A stretch of DNA of 64,000 nt from Corynebacterium sp. SCR221107 (GCF_027886475.1 NZ_CP115670.1:1116001-1180000); one strand, 5' to 3'. Shown: positions 1 through 10,153, numbered from the stretch's first letter. Program-made: numbers and translations. Notes: generated by a model from the letters alone, not told the origin.

Positions 1-275
1 GGCTCGGTCCATTTGGCAAAGCGACGGAAGATGAGTGGATCGGATCCGCGGTAGCGGTGTCCCATCGCGTAGTCCAAGAACAAAAGCGGAATACCTGCGG
101 TTAGCAGTGCGATGAGGTAGGGGATGAGGAATGCGCCGCCGCCGTTTTCGTAGGCGACATAGGGGAAACGCCAAATATTACCCAGGCCCACTGCGGAGCC
201 GATGGCCGCGAGGAGGAACACCCAGCGACTGGAGAATGTTTCGCGGCGCTGACCCTGCTCAACTGGTGCAGACAT
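1..275 (-). CDS. Neurotransmitter:sodium symporter (NSS) family transporter, 5' part only
   Basis: This is the N-terminal 91 residues of a sodium-dependent NSS-family transporter; the gene runs off the left edge of the window. The stretch [20 protein letters not shown] followed by IWRFPY is the hallmark TM1 of the family, which forms the sodium and substrate site, and [21 protein letters not shown] matches TM2. NSS proteins import amino acids or similar small solutes using the sodium gradient; the substrate cannot be read from this fragment. The ATG at 275-273 follows an AAAGGTTGA ribosome binding site. It is divergent from ychF. Confidence 0.9.
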   Translation of the reverse strand, partial: MSAPVEQGQRRETFSSRWVFLLAAIGSAVGLGNIWRFPYVAYENGGGAFLIPYLIALLTAGIPLLFLDYAMGHRYRGSDPLIFRRFAKWTE

Positions 276-839
276 GAAGAGTCAACCTTTCATTGCGGGC
301 TCAGTGTGACTGTGCGCTCGCCGAGAAATAGACGAAAACTCCATGGGGGAGCTCGGAGGGGGCGCAAGACAATCTTCGACTTAAGCCAAGACAAGGAATG
401 AGCCATAGATGAAAAAGCGCGTTTCCCGATGGTGGTGGGACCAGCGTTTGTCCAAGGCCGCGTTGCGCGTGGTGGCGTACGTGACCACGAAGGCTCAAGT
501 GATAGTTCAGTTATAGGTTGAGCTATCTTAAACTTTCGGGCTATAGAAATAGCTCTACGCGGATTTTAAACGCCTGTTCGCTCTCAGCGAAACCGCAGGG
601 GGAATATTCTTTCAAAGTTCCCTGCCCCTCGCGCTCGCTTGAGCGCGCCGCGTGAGCCTTAGCCGAGGGCTTCTTTTTGCTTGACGACGGCCACAGGTGG
701 GCAAACTTTACGCAGAATGAGCCTTTGCCGTTGGTGCCGGCAAGTGGTGGGAGGCTTGGTCTATTACGTGCTCGCAGGACCGGTGCCACGGGTAGTCACG
801 ATGTCTCATTTTCGGTGCTAATTGCTACTATGAGGGATC
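276..839. other. Divergent intergenic region, no gene recognised
   Basis: This 564-bp spacer lies between the divergent NSS gene and ychF. Open frames of 65-82 codons exist, but none has a ribosome binding site, family motif or convincing composition. At its right end TACTAT (826-831) lies 8 bases before the ychF GTG and can serve as a -10 box. A degenerate copy of the GCTTGCCGACGCC element is at 679-697, after a T-run. Confidence 0.6.
679..697 (+). repeat. Dispersed GCTTGCCGACGCC-type element, degenerate copy
   Basis: Reads GCTTGACGACGGCCACAGG after TTTTT. It differs at two positions from the copy at 54224 (GCTTGCCGACGCCCACAGG). Intergenic, 140 bases before ychF. Confidence 0.4.
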
Positions 840-1925
<1,086 letters not shown>

Positions 1926-2111
1926 TTCCTCGCGGTCAACAATCAAGCCCTTCAGCACAGGCACACTTTCGTGAAAGATCTGTGGTGGAGGGCTTTTCCT
2001 CACTCATGGCGCCTGGTCGATGCAGTTGCATCAACCTAACCGAATCGGTCCGAAACTATCGGGCGCCTCAGTCATGGCTGAACGTACCATCTTCGTATGC
2101 AAGGAAGCGGC

Positions 2112-2996
2112 ATGAACATGATGCAGACATTGAATGGACTCGTCCACGCCATTGAGGACGTCATCGCTCAAGGGTGGGGTGAAGAACTCGACATTGATGC
2201 TTTCGCTGCTTCCCACGCCACGACGGGGTACCACCTGCGGCGGATGTTTTCCTCGCTGGCGGGGATTTCCATCTCTGAATATGTGCGGCGTCGCCGGATG
2301 ACGCTCGCAGCCACCGATCTCCTAGGTCCTGAGGATTTGCTGAGCATCGCTACCCGTTACGGGTACGGATCGGTGGAGGCATTCGGACGCGCATTTCGGC
2401 TCGTGCACGGTGTCAGCCATGGCGAGGTGCGCCGTCAAAGCGGTAGCTTGCGTAACCAACCAATTGTGAAGTTTCGCCTCACTGTAGAAGGAGCAATGTC
2501 CATGGACACCCGCATCATCGAAAGGCCAGCGTTTGCGCTGATTGGACACGCCGCGCGTGTGCCACTTATCCATCGCGGAATCAATGAGCATATTCAGCGC
2601 CACATCGCCTCGATCCCGCAGCAAGAGCATCAACGGCTCAAGATGCTCGGCAATACCACGCCGACTGGGATCCTGCAGGTAAGCGTGGATGTCGATCCCG
2701 ATTACGAGGAAGGCAGTGAGCTGACCTATCTGCACGCAGTCGCCGTCGAAGAGGCAACGCAGGTGCCGAATGACCTCGATCGGGTCACTGTCCAGGCTGG
2801 GTGGTGGGTCGTATTTCGTACGTCCGGTGCCTATCCCTCGGTGGTGCACGATGCCTATGCTGCCTCGGCCACCGAGTGGTTTCCGTCGAATCCGTGGCGG
2901 CTTCGCAACGGGCCATCGATGGTCTCGATTGTGGAGCGCGCCGAGGACTTCAGCACTGCGACCTGTGAGCTCTGGCTGCCGATTGAACGAGGATAG
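2112..2996 (+). CDS. AraC-family regulator with GyrI-like effector domain
   Basis: The N-terminal 100 residues form two helix-turn-helix motifs of the AraC/XylS type (YHLRRMFSSLAGISISEYVRRRR; TRYGYGSVEAFGRAFRLVHG). From about residue 130 a GyrI/SOUL-like effector-binding domain follows (TRIIERPAFALIGHAARVP). This Rob/SoxS-like layout is typical of regulators that sense small hydrophobic or toxic compounds; the ligand and targets are unknown. An ATG exists 15 bases upstream (2097), but AAGGAAG sits 4 bases before the ATG at 2112, which I prefer. No transporter or enzyme partner is adjacent, since about 1 kb of gene-free DNA follows. Confidence 0.9.
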   Translation: MNMMQTLNGLVHAIEDVIAQGWGEELDIDAFAASHATTGYHLRRMFSSLAGISISEYVRRRRMTLAATDLLGPEDLLSIATRYGYGSVEAFGRAFRLVHGVSHGEVRRQSGSLRNQPIVKFRLTVEGAMSMDTRIIERPAFALIGHAARVPLIHRGINEHIQRHIASIPQQEHQRLKMLGNTTPTGILQVSVDVDPDYEEGSELTYLHAVAVEEATQVPNDLDRVTVQAGWWVVFRTSGAYPSVVHDAYAASATEWFPSNPWRLRNGPSMVSIVERAEDFSTATCELWLPIERG

Positions 2997-3927
2997 TGTC
3001 CCGGGAAGTCCGTACCTCCTTTCGCTTTGGCGAACCGTTGGGGGCTGCATCCTGAGTAAACGGAATGACTCGTGTGGGTCGTAGGCTGCGTTGACCAGCT
3101 CTGATATACCTCCGGTACTGTGCATGAGGATAATTGGAGCTGCTGGCCTATTGCGAAGAGAGTCTGATCGATTACATGCGACCGGCGTTGGACGCGAAGC
3201 GGTCTTCGCCCGACGAGTGCGTTGGCTTGGAAGGGAAACTATCACCCACAGAAGTAGTTGACCGGTGCGACATTCTCACAACGGTTGGCTGTGTGACGAC
3301 CTCACCGCGGGTACCGACGATCGTGGCCTATTGTTAGGGTCTATCTCTGGTGTTGTTGGGCCTCTGCCTGGGTCCGGAATCTAGACGATGCTCGATTGGC
3401 AATCGATCCGGACAATCGCTGGGTTGGCAATCATTGCTCGCTCGACTATATGCCCTTGGCCTGCGGACATACGTGGACCCTGTAGCTGATTGGACGATCT
3501 TGCAGGGCTCCCGCGTCCCGCAGGACGCCGGGGACCGCGCCGACTTTGACAATGAGTGCATCGGTGTGGGGTTTGGTTTATTGGTGCTCTCAATGCCGCA
3601 GGCTCCCAATCGGGGTCCGTGCGCAGGGCAGGAAATGTAAGCATGGCAAGGGCGACGGCATGCGTTACGGCGAATCCTGGGACTTTCGTGTGGAAGGCTG
3701 TAAGCCATGGCCCTGGGGGTTCTAAGACCTACGAATCTCGTACTGTCAGCCACCTGAGGCTACGCAGTGAGGTGCGTGCCGAAGATTGTGTGGGCAACGG
3801 CTAATCCGCTTGCCTTTTCTGTCTTCCATGCCGGGCGTTTCAAAGGGCTTCAAAACTTATGCCCGCATCATCACCTCCCAAAGCGGGTGGTGGATGACGG
3901 GGATTGTGAATTCCTTTTCCGAAACCC
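2997..3927. other. Gene-free stretch of about 0.9 kb
   Basis: Several short open frames (62-139 codons) exist on both strands, but none has a plausible ribosome binding site, domain or hydrophobic pattern, and their composition is unlike that of the neighbours. I see no tRNA, hairpin array or insertion-sequence end. It may be decayed coding DNA between the AraC gene and the sulfide oxidoreductase promoter. Confidence 0.5.
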
Positions 3928-3956
3928 TTGTGAGTTTATACCCCTAGGGGTATAAA
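3928..3956 (+). promoter_or_regulatory. Promoter with overlapping CsoR/CstR-type operator
   Basis: TTGTGA (3928-3933), a 17-base spacer and TATAAA (3951-3956) form a good promoter. A perfect 22-bp palindrome (3935-3956) covers the spacer and the -10 box; its core is TATACCCCTAGGGGTATA. Operators of CsoR/CstR-family repressors have the form ATACCC-GGGTAT with a G/C tract in each half. In Staphylococcus aureus the persulfide sensor CstR uses such sites to control an sqr-containing operon. Binding here would block RNA polymerase. No csoR/cstR gene lies in the window. Confidence 0.75.
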
Positions 3957-3992
3957 GGTGGGTAGTGGCAGGTTTTCGGAAGGAGCGCGGAA

Positions 3993-5447
3993 TTGTCAGA
4001 CATTGTCATTCTCGGTGCGGGCGTCGCCGGACACACAGCAGCATTGCACTTGAGCAGACTATTGCCACCCGGGCACACGGTTACGGTGGTTTCACCAAAC
4101 TCGGAGTGGAATTGGATCCCCAGCAATATCTGGGTGGGCGTGGGCAGGATGGAAAAGAAGAAGGTCATCTTCCCACTGAAGCCGGTGTACGACAAGATTG
4201 GCGTGGTATTCAAGCAGGCAAAGGCAACAGTGCTTTGGCCGGAAGGCGATTCCCAATCGGATCGGGGCGCGGTTGATATCGAATACACCGGGATGGGGCG
4301 TGCGGGCGAGACTGAGCGCCTGCGCTATGACTTCCTCATCAACGCTACTGGCCCACAGTTACGCTTCGATATGACTGCGGGTTTAGGCCCAGAGGGACAT
4401 TCTTTATCGGTCTGTACGGCTGACCATGCAGACGAAACCGCCCGAGAATTGAAAGAGATAATCGAACAGCTGCGAAAGGGCGAACACAAGACCCTCGTTG
4501 TGGGCATGGGGCACGGCACCTGCACCTGCGAAGGGGCAGCCTTCGAGTACGTTTTCAATGTTGAGCACGAGCTACGCCAAGCGGGAGTGCGCGATCGAGC
4601 CCGCGTCATGTACCTGACCAACGAGGCGGAACTCGGCGATTTCGGCGTGGGAGGGATGACCTTCCGACAAGAAGGCTACGAGACTACGTCCAAGATCTGG
4701 ACGGAGTCGCTATTTAGGGAGCGCGGTGTGGAGCCGATCCTCGGTGCTCACGTGGAGAAGGTCGAGGAAGGCACCGTCTACTTCGAACAGCTAGACGGTA
4801 GCCACCACAAGCTCGACTTCGACTTTGCCATGTTGTTGCCACCTTTCGGTGGGGTTGCGCTGAAGGCGTTCGACCGTGCGGGTAAGGACATCACCTCCGA
4901 GGTATTCGCGCCCAATGGTTTCATGCTTGTGGATGCCGATTACTCAGGCAAGCCCTACGAGGAGTGGAAGGCCAGCGACTGGCCTCGCACCTGCCAATCG
5001 GCGAAGTTTGACAACATGTGGGCGGCAGGAATTGCGTTCGCCCCACCGCACCAGATTTCCCGGCCACGCACATCCCCGAATGGCACCGTGATTACTCCCT
5101 CGCCACCTCGAACTGGCCAGCCTTCTGGTGAGATGGGCAAGGCTGCCGCGCTGTCGATTGTTGACCGAATCAAGCACGGCCCGTCTGCCAAGGCGCACGA
5201 GGCATCGATGGCAGAACTTACCGCAGCATGCGTGGCCTCGGCCGGTACGGGGCTTCGCAAGGGGTCGGCAGCCTCAATGGTGATGTCGCCGATTGTGCCG
5301 GATAGGGAGAAGTTCCGGACCGGCCGGGACTTGCGATTTACTACCGGCGAGATCGGTCTGGGTGGGCACTGGACCAAGCTTGTGCTGCACTACATGTTTA
5401 TCTACAAAGCAAAGGCCCTTCCGGGCTGGCACCTGATTCCGGAATAA
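3993..5447 (+). CDS. FAD-dependent oxidoreductase, sulfide:quinone oxidoreductase-like
   Basis: The 484-residue flavoprotein begins with the dinucleotide-binding motif GAGVAG (residues 8-13) and has the SQR-like architecture of two Rossmann regions and a C-terminal membrane-contacting segment. SQR oxidises sulfide to polysulfide or persulfide and passes electrons to menaquinone. Candidate redox cysteines are C177 and C179 (GTCTCEGAAFEY) and C334 (RTCQSAKFDN), the spacing expected for an active-site pair. The start is TTG at 3993, set by GGAAGGAG 7 bases upstream. It lies directly behind a CsoR/CstR-type operator and 13 bases before a small conserved gene. I am sure of the flavoprotein class and moderately sure of the sulfide substrate. 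Confidence 0.85.
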   Translation: MSDIVILGAGVAGHTAALHLSRLLPPGHTVTVVSPNSEWNWIPSNIWVGVGRMEKKKVIFPLKPVYDKIGVVFKQAKATVLWPEGDSQSDRGAVDIEYTGMGRAGETERLRYDFLINATGPQLRFDMTAGLGPEGHSLSVCTADHADETARELKEIIEQLRKGEHKTLVVGMGHGTCTCEGAAFEYVFNVEHELRQAGVRDRARVMYLTNEAELGDFGVGGMTFRQEGYETTSKIWTESLFRERGVEPILGAHVEKVEEGTVYFEQLDGSHHKLDFDFAMLLPPFGGVALKAFDRAGKDITSEVFAPNGFMLVDADYSGKPYEEWKASDWPRTCQSAKFDNMWAAGIAFAPPHQISRPRTSPNGTVITPSPPRTGQPSGEMGKAAALSIVDRIKHGPSAKAHEASMAELTAACVASAGTGLRKGSAASMVMSPIVPDREKFRTGRDLRFTTGEIGLGGHWTKLVLHYMFIYKAKALPGWHLIPE

Positions 5448-5460
5448 GGAGGAATTGGTC

Positions 5461-5625
5461 ATGTCTAAGACACAGGGGTCGGAGAGTTTCATCGCTCAGC
5501 TCGACCATGCACCACTGCCCACCGAGGCAACACTTCGTCGGCGCACTAGCGTGTGCTTCCAGTTTTTCCGGTTCGTGCTCAACAACCTCAAGCTTGGCTA
5601 CCTCACGCTTTTCGCGAAGCACTAA
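5461..5625 (+). CDS. Small conserved protein (54 aa) of the sqr unit
   Basis: A 54-codon gene with an excellent ribosome binding site (AAGGAGG at 5446-5452) starts 13 bases after the oxidoreductase stop. The product reads MSKTQGSESFIAQLDH and ends FVLNNLKLGYLTLFAKH; the middle has PLPTEATLRRR, and the C-terminal half has a hydrophobic/basic pattern (FQFFRFVLNNLK) suggesting an amphipathic membrane-associated helix. From memory, small proteins of this LRRR...RF..N.K pattern often follow SQR-like genes in actinobacteria. The role is unknown; a membrane or quinone-site partner of the flavoprotein is an inference. Confidence 0.75.
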   Translation: MSKTQGSESFIAQLDHAPLPTEATLRRRTSVCFQFFRFVLNNLKLGYLTLFAKH

Positions 5626-5632
5626 CCAGCAC

Positions 5633-5679
5633 AAACGGCGGGCCACAACCGGTATTTTTCCGATTGGTGCCCGCCGTTT
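5633..5679 (+). terminator. Terminator-like hairpin after the sqr unit
   Basis: AAACGGCGGGC (5633-5643) pairs perfectly with GCCCGCCGTTT (5669-5679) across a 25-base loop that itself contains a T-run. The U-tract after the stem is short, so this is a long-stem terminator or processing site. Confidence 0.7.
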
Positions 5680-5933
5680 ATCACCCTTTGGTGAAGTGAC
5701 AAGGTACTGGAAAGCCGATGAAGGGAGCTTGCCCGCCTAGATCACGCAGTCGATGACGGCGAGTGAGCCCGGGAAAGGGCAAAGCATTGCCGAAGTCACC
5801 AGCGCGGACACGGGTGCCCTGATGGGCGCCAGCCACTTTCCTCGCACAGACTCATTGCCAGGGTGGCCGAGGATGGATGGTCCATGGTCAGCATCCCCCG
5901 GCAGCGGCTCACTCATTGCCGCTCCTGCATTCG

Positions 5934-7856
5934 TCATTCAACCTCGGTGAACTTGCGATCCCAGGCGGAACGGACCGGATTGGCGTCGGCAAGCAACAAA
6001 TCAAAGCGGTCGCCCGCGATCTCCACGATCTCAGTGAGCGCGACGCGGTGCTCCTGCTCCGGGGAGTTGGCCAGGCGGCGCCGTCCGGCGTCGATGACGC
6101 GATCTACGGTGTCGTTGGTGTCGAGGAAGGCCACGAACGGCATGCCGAAACGCTCCTGGTAGGCGGCCGAAAGTTCAGTGATCTTCTCGGCCTGGACATC
6201 GTCGAGCTCGCTTAAGCCAACGGAGCCGCGCACTGCACTGATCGCGCTGGACTCCTCATCGCTTGCCAGAAGCAGGCGGTCCATCGCCGGGTAGTCGTGG
6301 ATGAGCGCCTCCCGCCGAACCTCCGGGGCGGTGAGCACGGCGACCTGAATCGCCTCGCGCAGCTCGTTGACGTCGGCGAACGGGCGGGCTTCCCAAGCGG
6401 TCGCTAGCGGCCAGGTCTCGTTGTTAAACAGCGGGCGCAGCGTGGCCACGAACTGCTCTTGGTTCATGGCGTTGAGCTCGTCGAGGGAGACACCCTCGCC
6501 CTGATTGCGGGCGACATCGCCGCCGGACTGCTTACCGAGGTGGAAGAACACCAGGTTCAACACGATGGCGGTGATCGCGCCGATGCTCATGCCCGAGGAC
6601 ACAAAGGAGCGCACCCACTCCGGGAAGGCTTGGGCGATATCCGGCTTGAAGGTCACCAGCATGGCAAGTCCCAGCGCGGAGGTGACGATCACGGCGTTGC
6701 GGCCGTCGTTGAGGTCGGTCTTGGCGATGGTCTGCAGTCCCACCCAGGCGACGTTGGCGAAAAGTGCCAGCGAGGCGCCGCCGAGGACGGGCGCGGGGAT
6801 GGAGGCGACGATGGCTCCGGCCTTGGGCAACAGGCCTAAGATGATCATGAAGCCCGCGGCAGACGCCGCCACCCAGCGCGACTTCACGCCGGTTAGCCGC
6901 ACGAGGCCAACATTTTGCGCGAAGCAGGTGTAGGGGAAGGAATTCATGATGCCGCCGATGAGCGTGGACAGTCCGTCGGCGCGGATGGCTCGCTCGACAT
7001 CCTCGCGGCGGATACGCTTCTTGACGATCTCGCCCGTGGCGAAGACGTCACCGGTGGTCTCCACCATCGTGATGATCATGACGATGATCATGGAGAAGAT
7101 CGCGATCACATCAAAGCTCGGGACCCCGAAATAAAACGGGGTAGTGATGCCAAACGCGCTGGCTTGGCCCACCTCATCGAAGGAGGTATCGCCCAAGATC
7201 AAGGCGATGGTGGTGCCTAGGACCAGGCCGATGAGGATCGACAAGGTGCCGAGGAAGCCATGGAAGAAGCGCTGCACCAAGATGATGACCGCCAGAGTGC
7301 CGAAGGCGTAGAGCAGGTCGCGGCTCGCTGGGGTGCTCTCGGCGTAGTTGGTGAAGTCGTTGGCCGACACCGCCAGCAGGGAGGTGCCCATCACCAAAAG
7401 CACGGAGCCGGTCACCACCGGCGGGAAGAACTTCAGGAAGCGCCCGAATAGTGGCGCGACGAAGAAGGTAAACAGACCCGCGACGATGATGGAGCCGTAG
7501 ATGGTGGGCAGGGAACCGAGTCCGCCCGCCCCGTCGGTGGCACCGAGGCCGATCGCGATGATGGGGGCTACTGAGGTGGTGGTCACGCCCTGGATGATAG
7601 GAAGGCGCACGCCGACGTGGCGGCCGATGCCCACCGACTGGATGAGCGTGGCGATGCCGCAAGTCAACAGGTCGGCGTTGATGAGGTGGATGGTGGTCGC
7701 CGTATCAAGATTGAGCGAGCCTGCGATGAGCAGGGGCACGATCACGGCGCCGGCGTAGAACGCCAACACATGTTGTAGACCAAGGACCGCTAGTTTTGGT
7801 GCGGCGGGGACCTGGTCCACAGGGTGCTTGGGCTGGGTAAGCGTGGAAACAGCCAC
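5934..7856 (-). CDS. NCS2 uric acid/xanthine permease fused to OHCU decarboxylase
   Basis: The 640-residue product is a fusion. Residues 1 to about 450 are a nucleobase-cation symporter-2 permease with many membrane segments (LGLQHVLAFYAGAVIVPLLI at the start; family signature area GVVRLTG-like GLVRLTGVKSRWVAASAAG). From about residue 475 a 2-oxo-4-hydroxy-4-carboxy-5-ureidoimidazoline decarboxylase follows (LDELNAMNQEQFVATLRPLF, ELSAAYQERFGMPFVAFL). OHCU decarboxylase completes uricase-dependent degradation of urate to allantoin, so transport and catabolism are joined in one polypeptide. The GTG at 7856 is preferred over an ATG 72 bases upstream because AGGAGG lies 6 bases before it. No uricase or HIU hydrolase gene is adjacent. 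Confidence 0.9.
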   Translation of the reverse strand: MAVSTLTQPKHPVDQVPAAPKLAVLGLQHVLAFYAGAVIVPLLIAGSLNLDTATTIHLINADLLTCGIATLIQSVGIGRHVGVRLPIIQGVTTTSVAPIIAIGLGATDGAGGLGSLPTIYGSIIVAGLFTFFVAPLFGRFLKFFPPVVTGSVLLVMGTSLLAVSANDFTNYAESTPASRDLLYAFGTLAVIILVQRFFHGFLGTLSILIGLVLGTTIALILGDTSFDEVGQASAFGITTPFYFGVPSFDVIAIFSMIIVMIITMVETTGDVFATGEIVKKRIRREDVERAIRADGLSTLIGGIMNSFPYTCFAQNVGLVRLTGVKSRWVAASAAGFMIILGLLPKAGAIVASIPAPVLGGASLALFANVAWVGLQTIAKTDLNDGRNAVIVTSALGLAMLVTFKPDIAQAFPEWVRSFVSSGMSIGAITAIVLNLVFFHLGKQSGGDVARNQGEGVSLDELNAMNQEQFVATLRPLFNNETWPLATAWEARPFADVNELREAIQVAVLTAPEVRREALIHDYPAMDRLLLASDEESSAISAVRGSVGLSELDDVQAEKITELSAAYQERFGMPFVAFLDTNDTVDRVIDAGRRRLANSPEQEHRVALTEIVEIAGDRFDLLLADANPVRSAWDRKFTEVE

Positions 7857-8058
7857 GAAGTCCTCCTGGTGGGGCGGCGAAGCCAAAAAATTCGAGTGGT
7901 GAGTTGATTGTTGAGAATCATCTGACAACTAGAAACTGTAGGCGCGGACTGTCGCAACTGTGAACTCGAAAAAAGAGGATATTTCTCCTCCAGTTCCATT
8001 AAGCTTCCCCGGGAGACCTTCTTGAGAATTAATCAATCGTGAAAATTCAGAGGAGGAC

Positions 8059-9060
8059 GTGTTCAAAGCACTAGTTTCGCTCATCGGAGCAGTCGCAGTA
8101 GGGGCAGTGGCGTACTCGGTCGTGAATGATGAATCCATCACTGTGACCAGGATCATTGATGGCGACACGATTGAGGTCAGCGCTGACGGAGGTGAAAAGC
8201 GCGTGCGGTTATTGAATATCAATACTCCCGAACTAGCCCATGACGGTAACCAGGCTGACTGCCTTGCCACCGAAGCGAAACAATTCCTTGAAGGGCGCCT
8301 TCCCAAAGGTACAAAGGTCGATTTGGAATACGACATTGAAACGACTGACAAATACGGAAGGGACCTTGCTGGAGTGTTTGTCGACGGTACGTTTATTAAT
8401 GAAGAAATTGTCGCTGCAGGCTTTGCAGTTGCGATAAAGGTTGAGCCAAATACGAAGTTTTATTCGCAGCTAAAGTCTGCCGAGCAACGTTCGCGAGAAA
8501 GCCGGATTGGCGTTTTCGGCGTTGGTGAACAATGCATGGTCACCGATGATGCGACGGCGCAATTCGAGGATACGGTGGCCGAGGACATCGCTCAGCTTTC
8601 CCTTAGCGCCGTAGATTCGAATGAAGATGCCGACGTCAAACGAGCCGAAATCAAGCGTCTGCGTGGGCAGGTGAATGCGTTTAGAAGTGCTTCCTCACAA
8701 AGGAGCGAATTCGAAACCCAAGCCTATGATGATCCACGCGAAGCAATAGCGAGACGGGCGGATACTCGTTTGAATTTCGCGGAGGCCACACTGGAAAAGG
8801 CAGTTCAACAATTCGAGATGCAACGCCTGGAAGCACAACGCCTTGAGGCTCAACGTGTGGAAGCGCAACGCCTCCTTGCCGAACGGCAATCCCAACAGCA
8901 AGAAACCGTCCAACCGGCTCCTGCTGCGGGAGCCGGGTCACTCGCCGACAATTACACCGGTTGCCGTGCCTATGGCGGGAACTACGCCTTGACCTCGATT
9001 GATAAGCAAGGTCGCCGTTACGCCAAAATCGACTGCAGGACAAAGGCTCAAATCGGATAG
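8059..9060 (+). CDS. Membrane-anchored thermonuclease-like protein (SNase fold)
   Basis: Residues 1-23 form an uncleaved signal or anchor helix, followed by a staphylococcal-nuclease domain (about 26-155). The key residues are present: D34 and D36 (RIIDGDT), R50, E58 (RLLNINTPE) and R101 (TDKYGRD), so a Ca-dependent DNA/RNA nuclease outside the membrane is likely. Residues about 180-290 are charged and helical, with a QRLEA pentapeptide repeated about four times (QRLEAQRLEAQRVEAQRL), probably a coiled coil. A short Cys-containing C-terminal region (NYTGCRAYGGNY...KIDC) may be disulfide-linked. AGGAGG lies only 2 bases before the GTG, so a start a few codons later is possible. Confidence 0.88.
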   Translation: MFKALVSLIGAVAVGAVAYSVVNDESITVTRIIDGDTIEVSADGGEKRVRLLNINTPELAHDGNQADCLATEAKQFLEGRLPKGTKVDLEYDIETTDKYGRDLAGVFVDGTFINEEIVAAGFAVAIKVEPNTKFYSQLKSAEQRSRESRIGVFGVGEQCMVTDDATAQFEDTVAEDIAQLSLSAVDSNEDADVKRAEIKRLRGQVNAFRSASSQRSEFETQAYDDPREAIARRADTRLNFAEATLEKAVQQFEMQRLEAQRLEAQRVEAQRLLAERQSQQQETVQPAPAAGAGSLADNYTGCRAYGGNYALTSIDKQGRRYAKIDCRTKAQIG

Positions 9061-9082
9061 GGCGGTTGGCAGGATGCCATCG

Positions 9083-10153
9083 TCACGGCACGCGCTTGGT
9101 CCACGCCTCCTGGGAGTACTTGGAATCCACCAGCTCCTTAGCCGCCGCCAGATCGGTCTCGCTCAAGGCGGTCTCGGTGGCGTGGTAGCGAGTGGTGAAT
9201 TCGTCGATAAGCGTGCCGATGATCTCCTCGCGGGTAGCACCCGTCTGGCGGCGCAGCGGATCGACGCGCTTCTTCGCGCTGGCGATGCCCTTCGAGGCGA
9301 TCTTGACCTTTCCGATGCGTAAGACCTCCATCATCTTGTCCGCGTCGATGTCATAGCTCATGGTCACGTGGTGCAAGATCGCGCCCCCGCGGCGCTTCTG
9401 CGAGGCGCCGCCGATCTTGCCACCGTCAGAGGTGATGTCGTTGATTGGAACGTACCAGGCGTTAACCCCCTGACGGGCCAGCGCTGCGAGCACCCACTGG
9501 TCGAGATAGGCGTAGGCCTCTTCGTAGGAGTATCCCGCAACCAGCGACTCCGGGGCATAGAGCGAGTAGGTGATGCAGTTGCCGCCTTCCATAAACATCG
9601 CCCCGCCGCCGGACATGCGGCGCACCACGGTAATGCCGTGCTTATCCACGCCCTCCTGGTCAATCTCGTTGACATAAGACTGGAAAGAGCCCATGACCAC
9701 GGCCTTGTCCTCCCAGTCCCAGATGCGCATGAGCGGGCCGCGCTTGCCCGTGGCCACCTGGTCGAGCAGCAACTCATCGAGGGCGACGTTCATTGGGGTG
9801 GATAGCACACCAGGCCGCAGCACCTCCCAGGGATGGTCGGTGAAGTCGGTGGCGCCGGTAATGGCGCGACGTACAGCTACCGCGATGTCATGGGTGCTAA
9901 AGCCATGGATGGCAACGCCGTCGACCTTCGACAGCGTCTGGTCGAGGCGATGGGTGAGCTCCTTGGCATCCTCGTTGATAGAAGCGCCTTGAAGGGCCGG
10001 ACCCAGCGCCATGAAGGCCTCGTCTGGCTCGATGAAGAAATCCCCGGAAACGGAGACCTCATTGATGACCCCGCCTTCCTCCGGGGTGGAAAAGTCGACG
10101 TCCACGGCGACGAGCTTGCCGCCGGGGACCTTGATCTCAAAGTGGTTGTTCAT
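9083..10153 (-). CDS. lplA: Lipoate--protein ligase A with N-terminal accessory domain
   Basis: LplA activates free lipoate with ATP and attaches it to the E2 and H proteins of 2-oxoacid dehydrogenases and the glycine cleavage system. Two parts are seen: an N-terminal domain of about 100 residues resembling the LplA C-terminal/LplB accessory domain (NHFEIKVPGGKLVAVDVDF), then the catalytic biotin/lipoate ligase domain with RRMSGGGAMFMEGGNCITYS (lipoate loop) and GGKIGGASQKRRGGAILHH (the conserved Lys-containing motif). The accessory domain comes first, the reverse of E. coli LplA. The ATG at 10153 follows TATGCT by 8 bases without a ribosome binding site, so it may be leaderless; a GTG lies 6 bases upstream. 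Confidence 0.93.
   Translation of the reverse strand: MNNHFEIKVPGGKLVAVDVDFSTPEEGGVINEVSVSGDFFIEPDEAFMALGPALQGASINEDAKELTHRLDQTLSKVDGVAIHGFSTHDIAVAVRRAITGATDFTDHPWEVLRPGVLSTPMNVALDELLLDQVATGKRGPLMRIWDWEDKAVVMGSFQSYVNEIDQEGVDKHGITVVRRMSGGGAMFMEGGNCITYSLYAPESLVAGYSYEEAYAYLDQWVLAALARQGVNAWYVPINDITSDGGKIGGASQKRRGGAILHHVTMSYDIDADKMMEVLRIGKVKIASKGIASAKKRVDPLRRQTGATREEIIGTLIDEFTTRYHATETALSETDLAAAKELVDSKYSQEAWTKRVP

Noticed and set aside
5737..5937. 66-codon frame overlapping the permease-OHCU stop by ATGA
   Set aside because: The overlap suggests coupling, but there is no ribosome binding site support and the peptide matches neither HIU hydrolase nor uricase. Left out as a gene.
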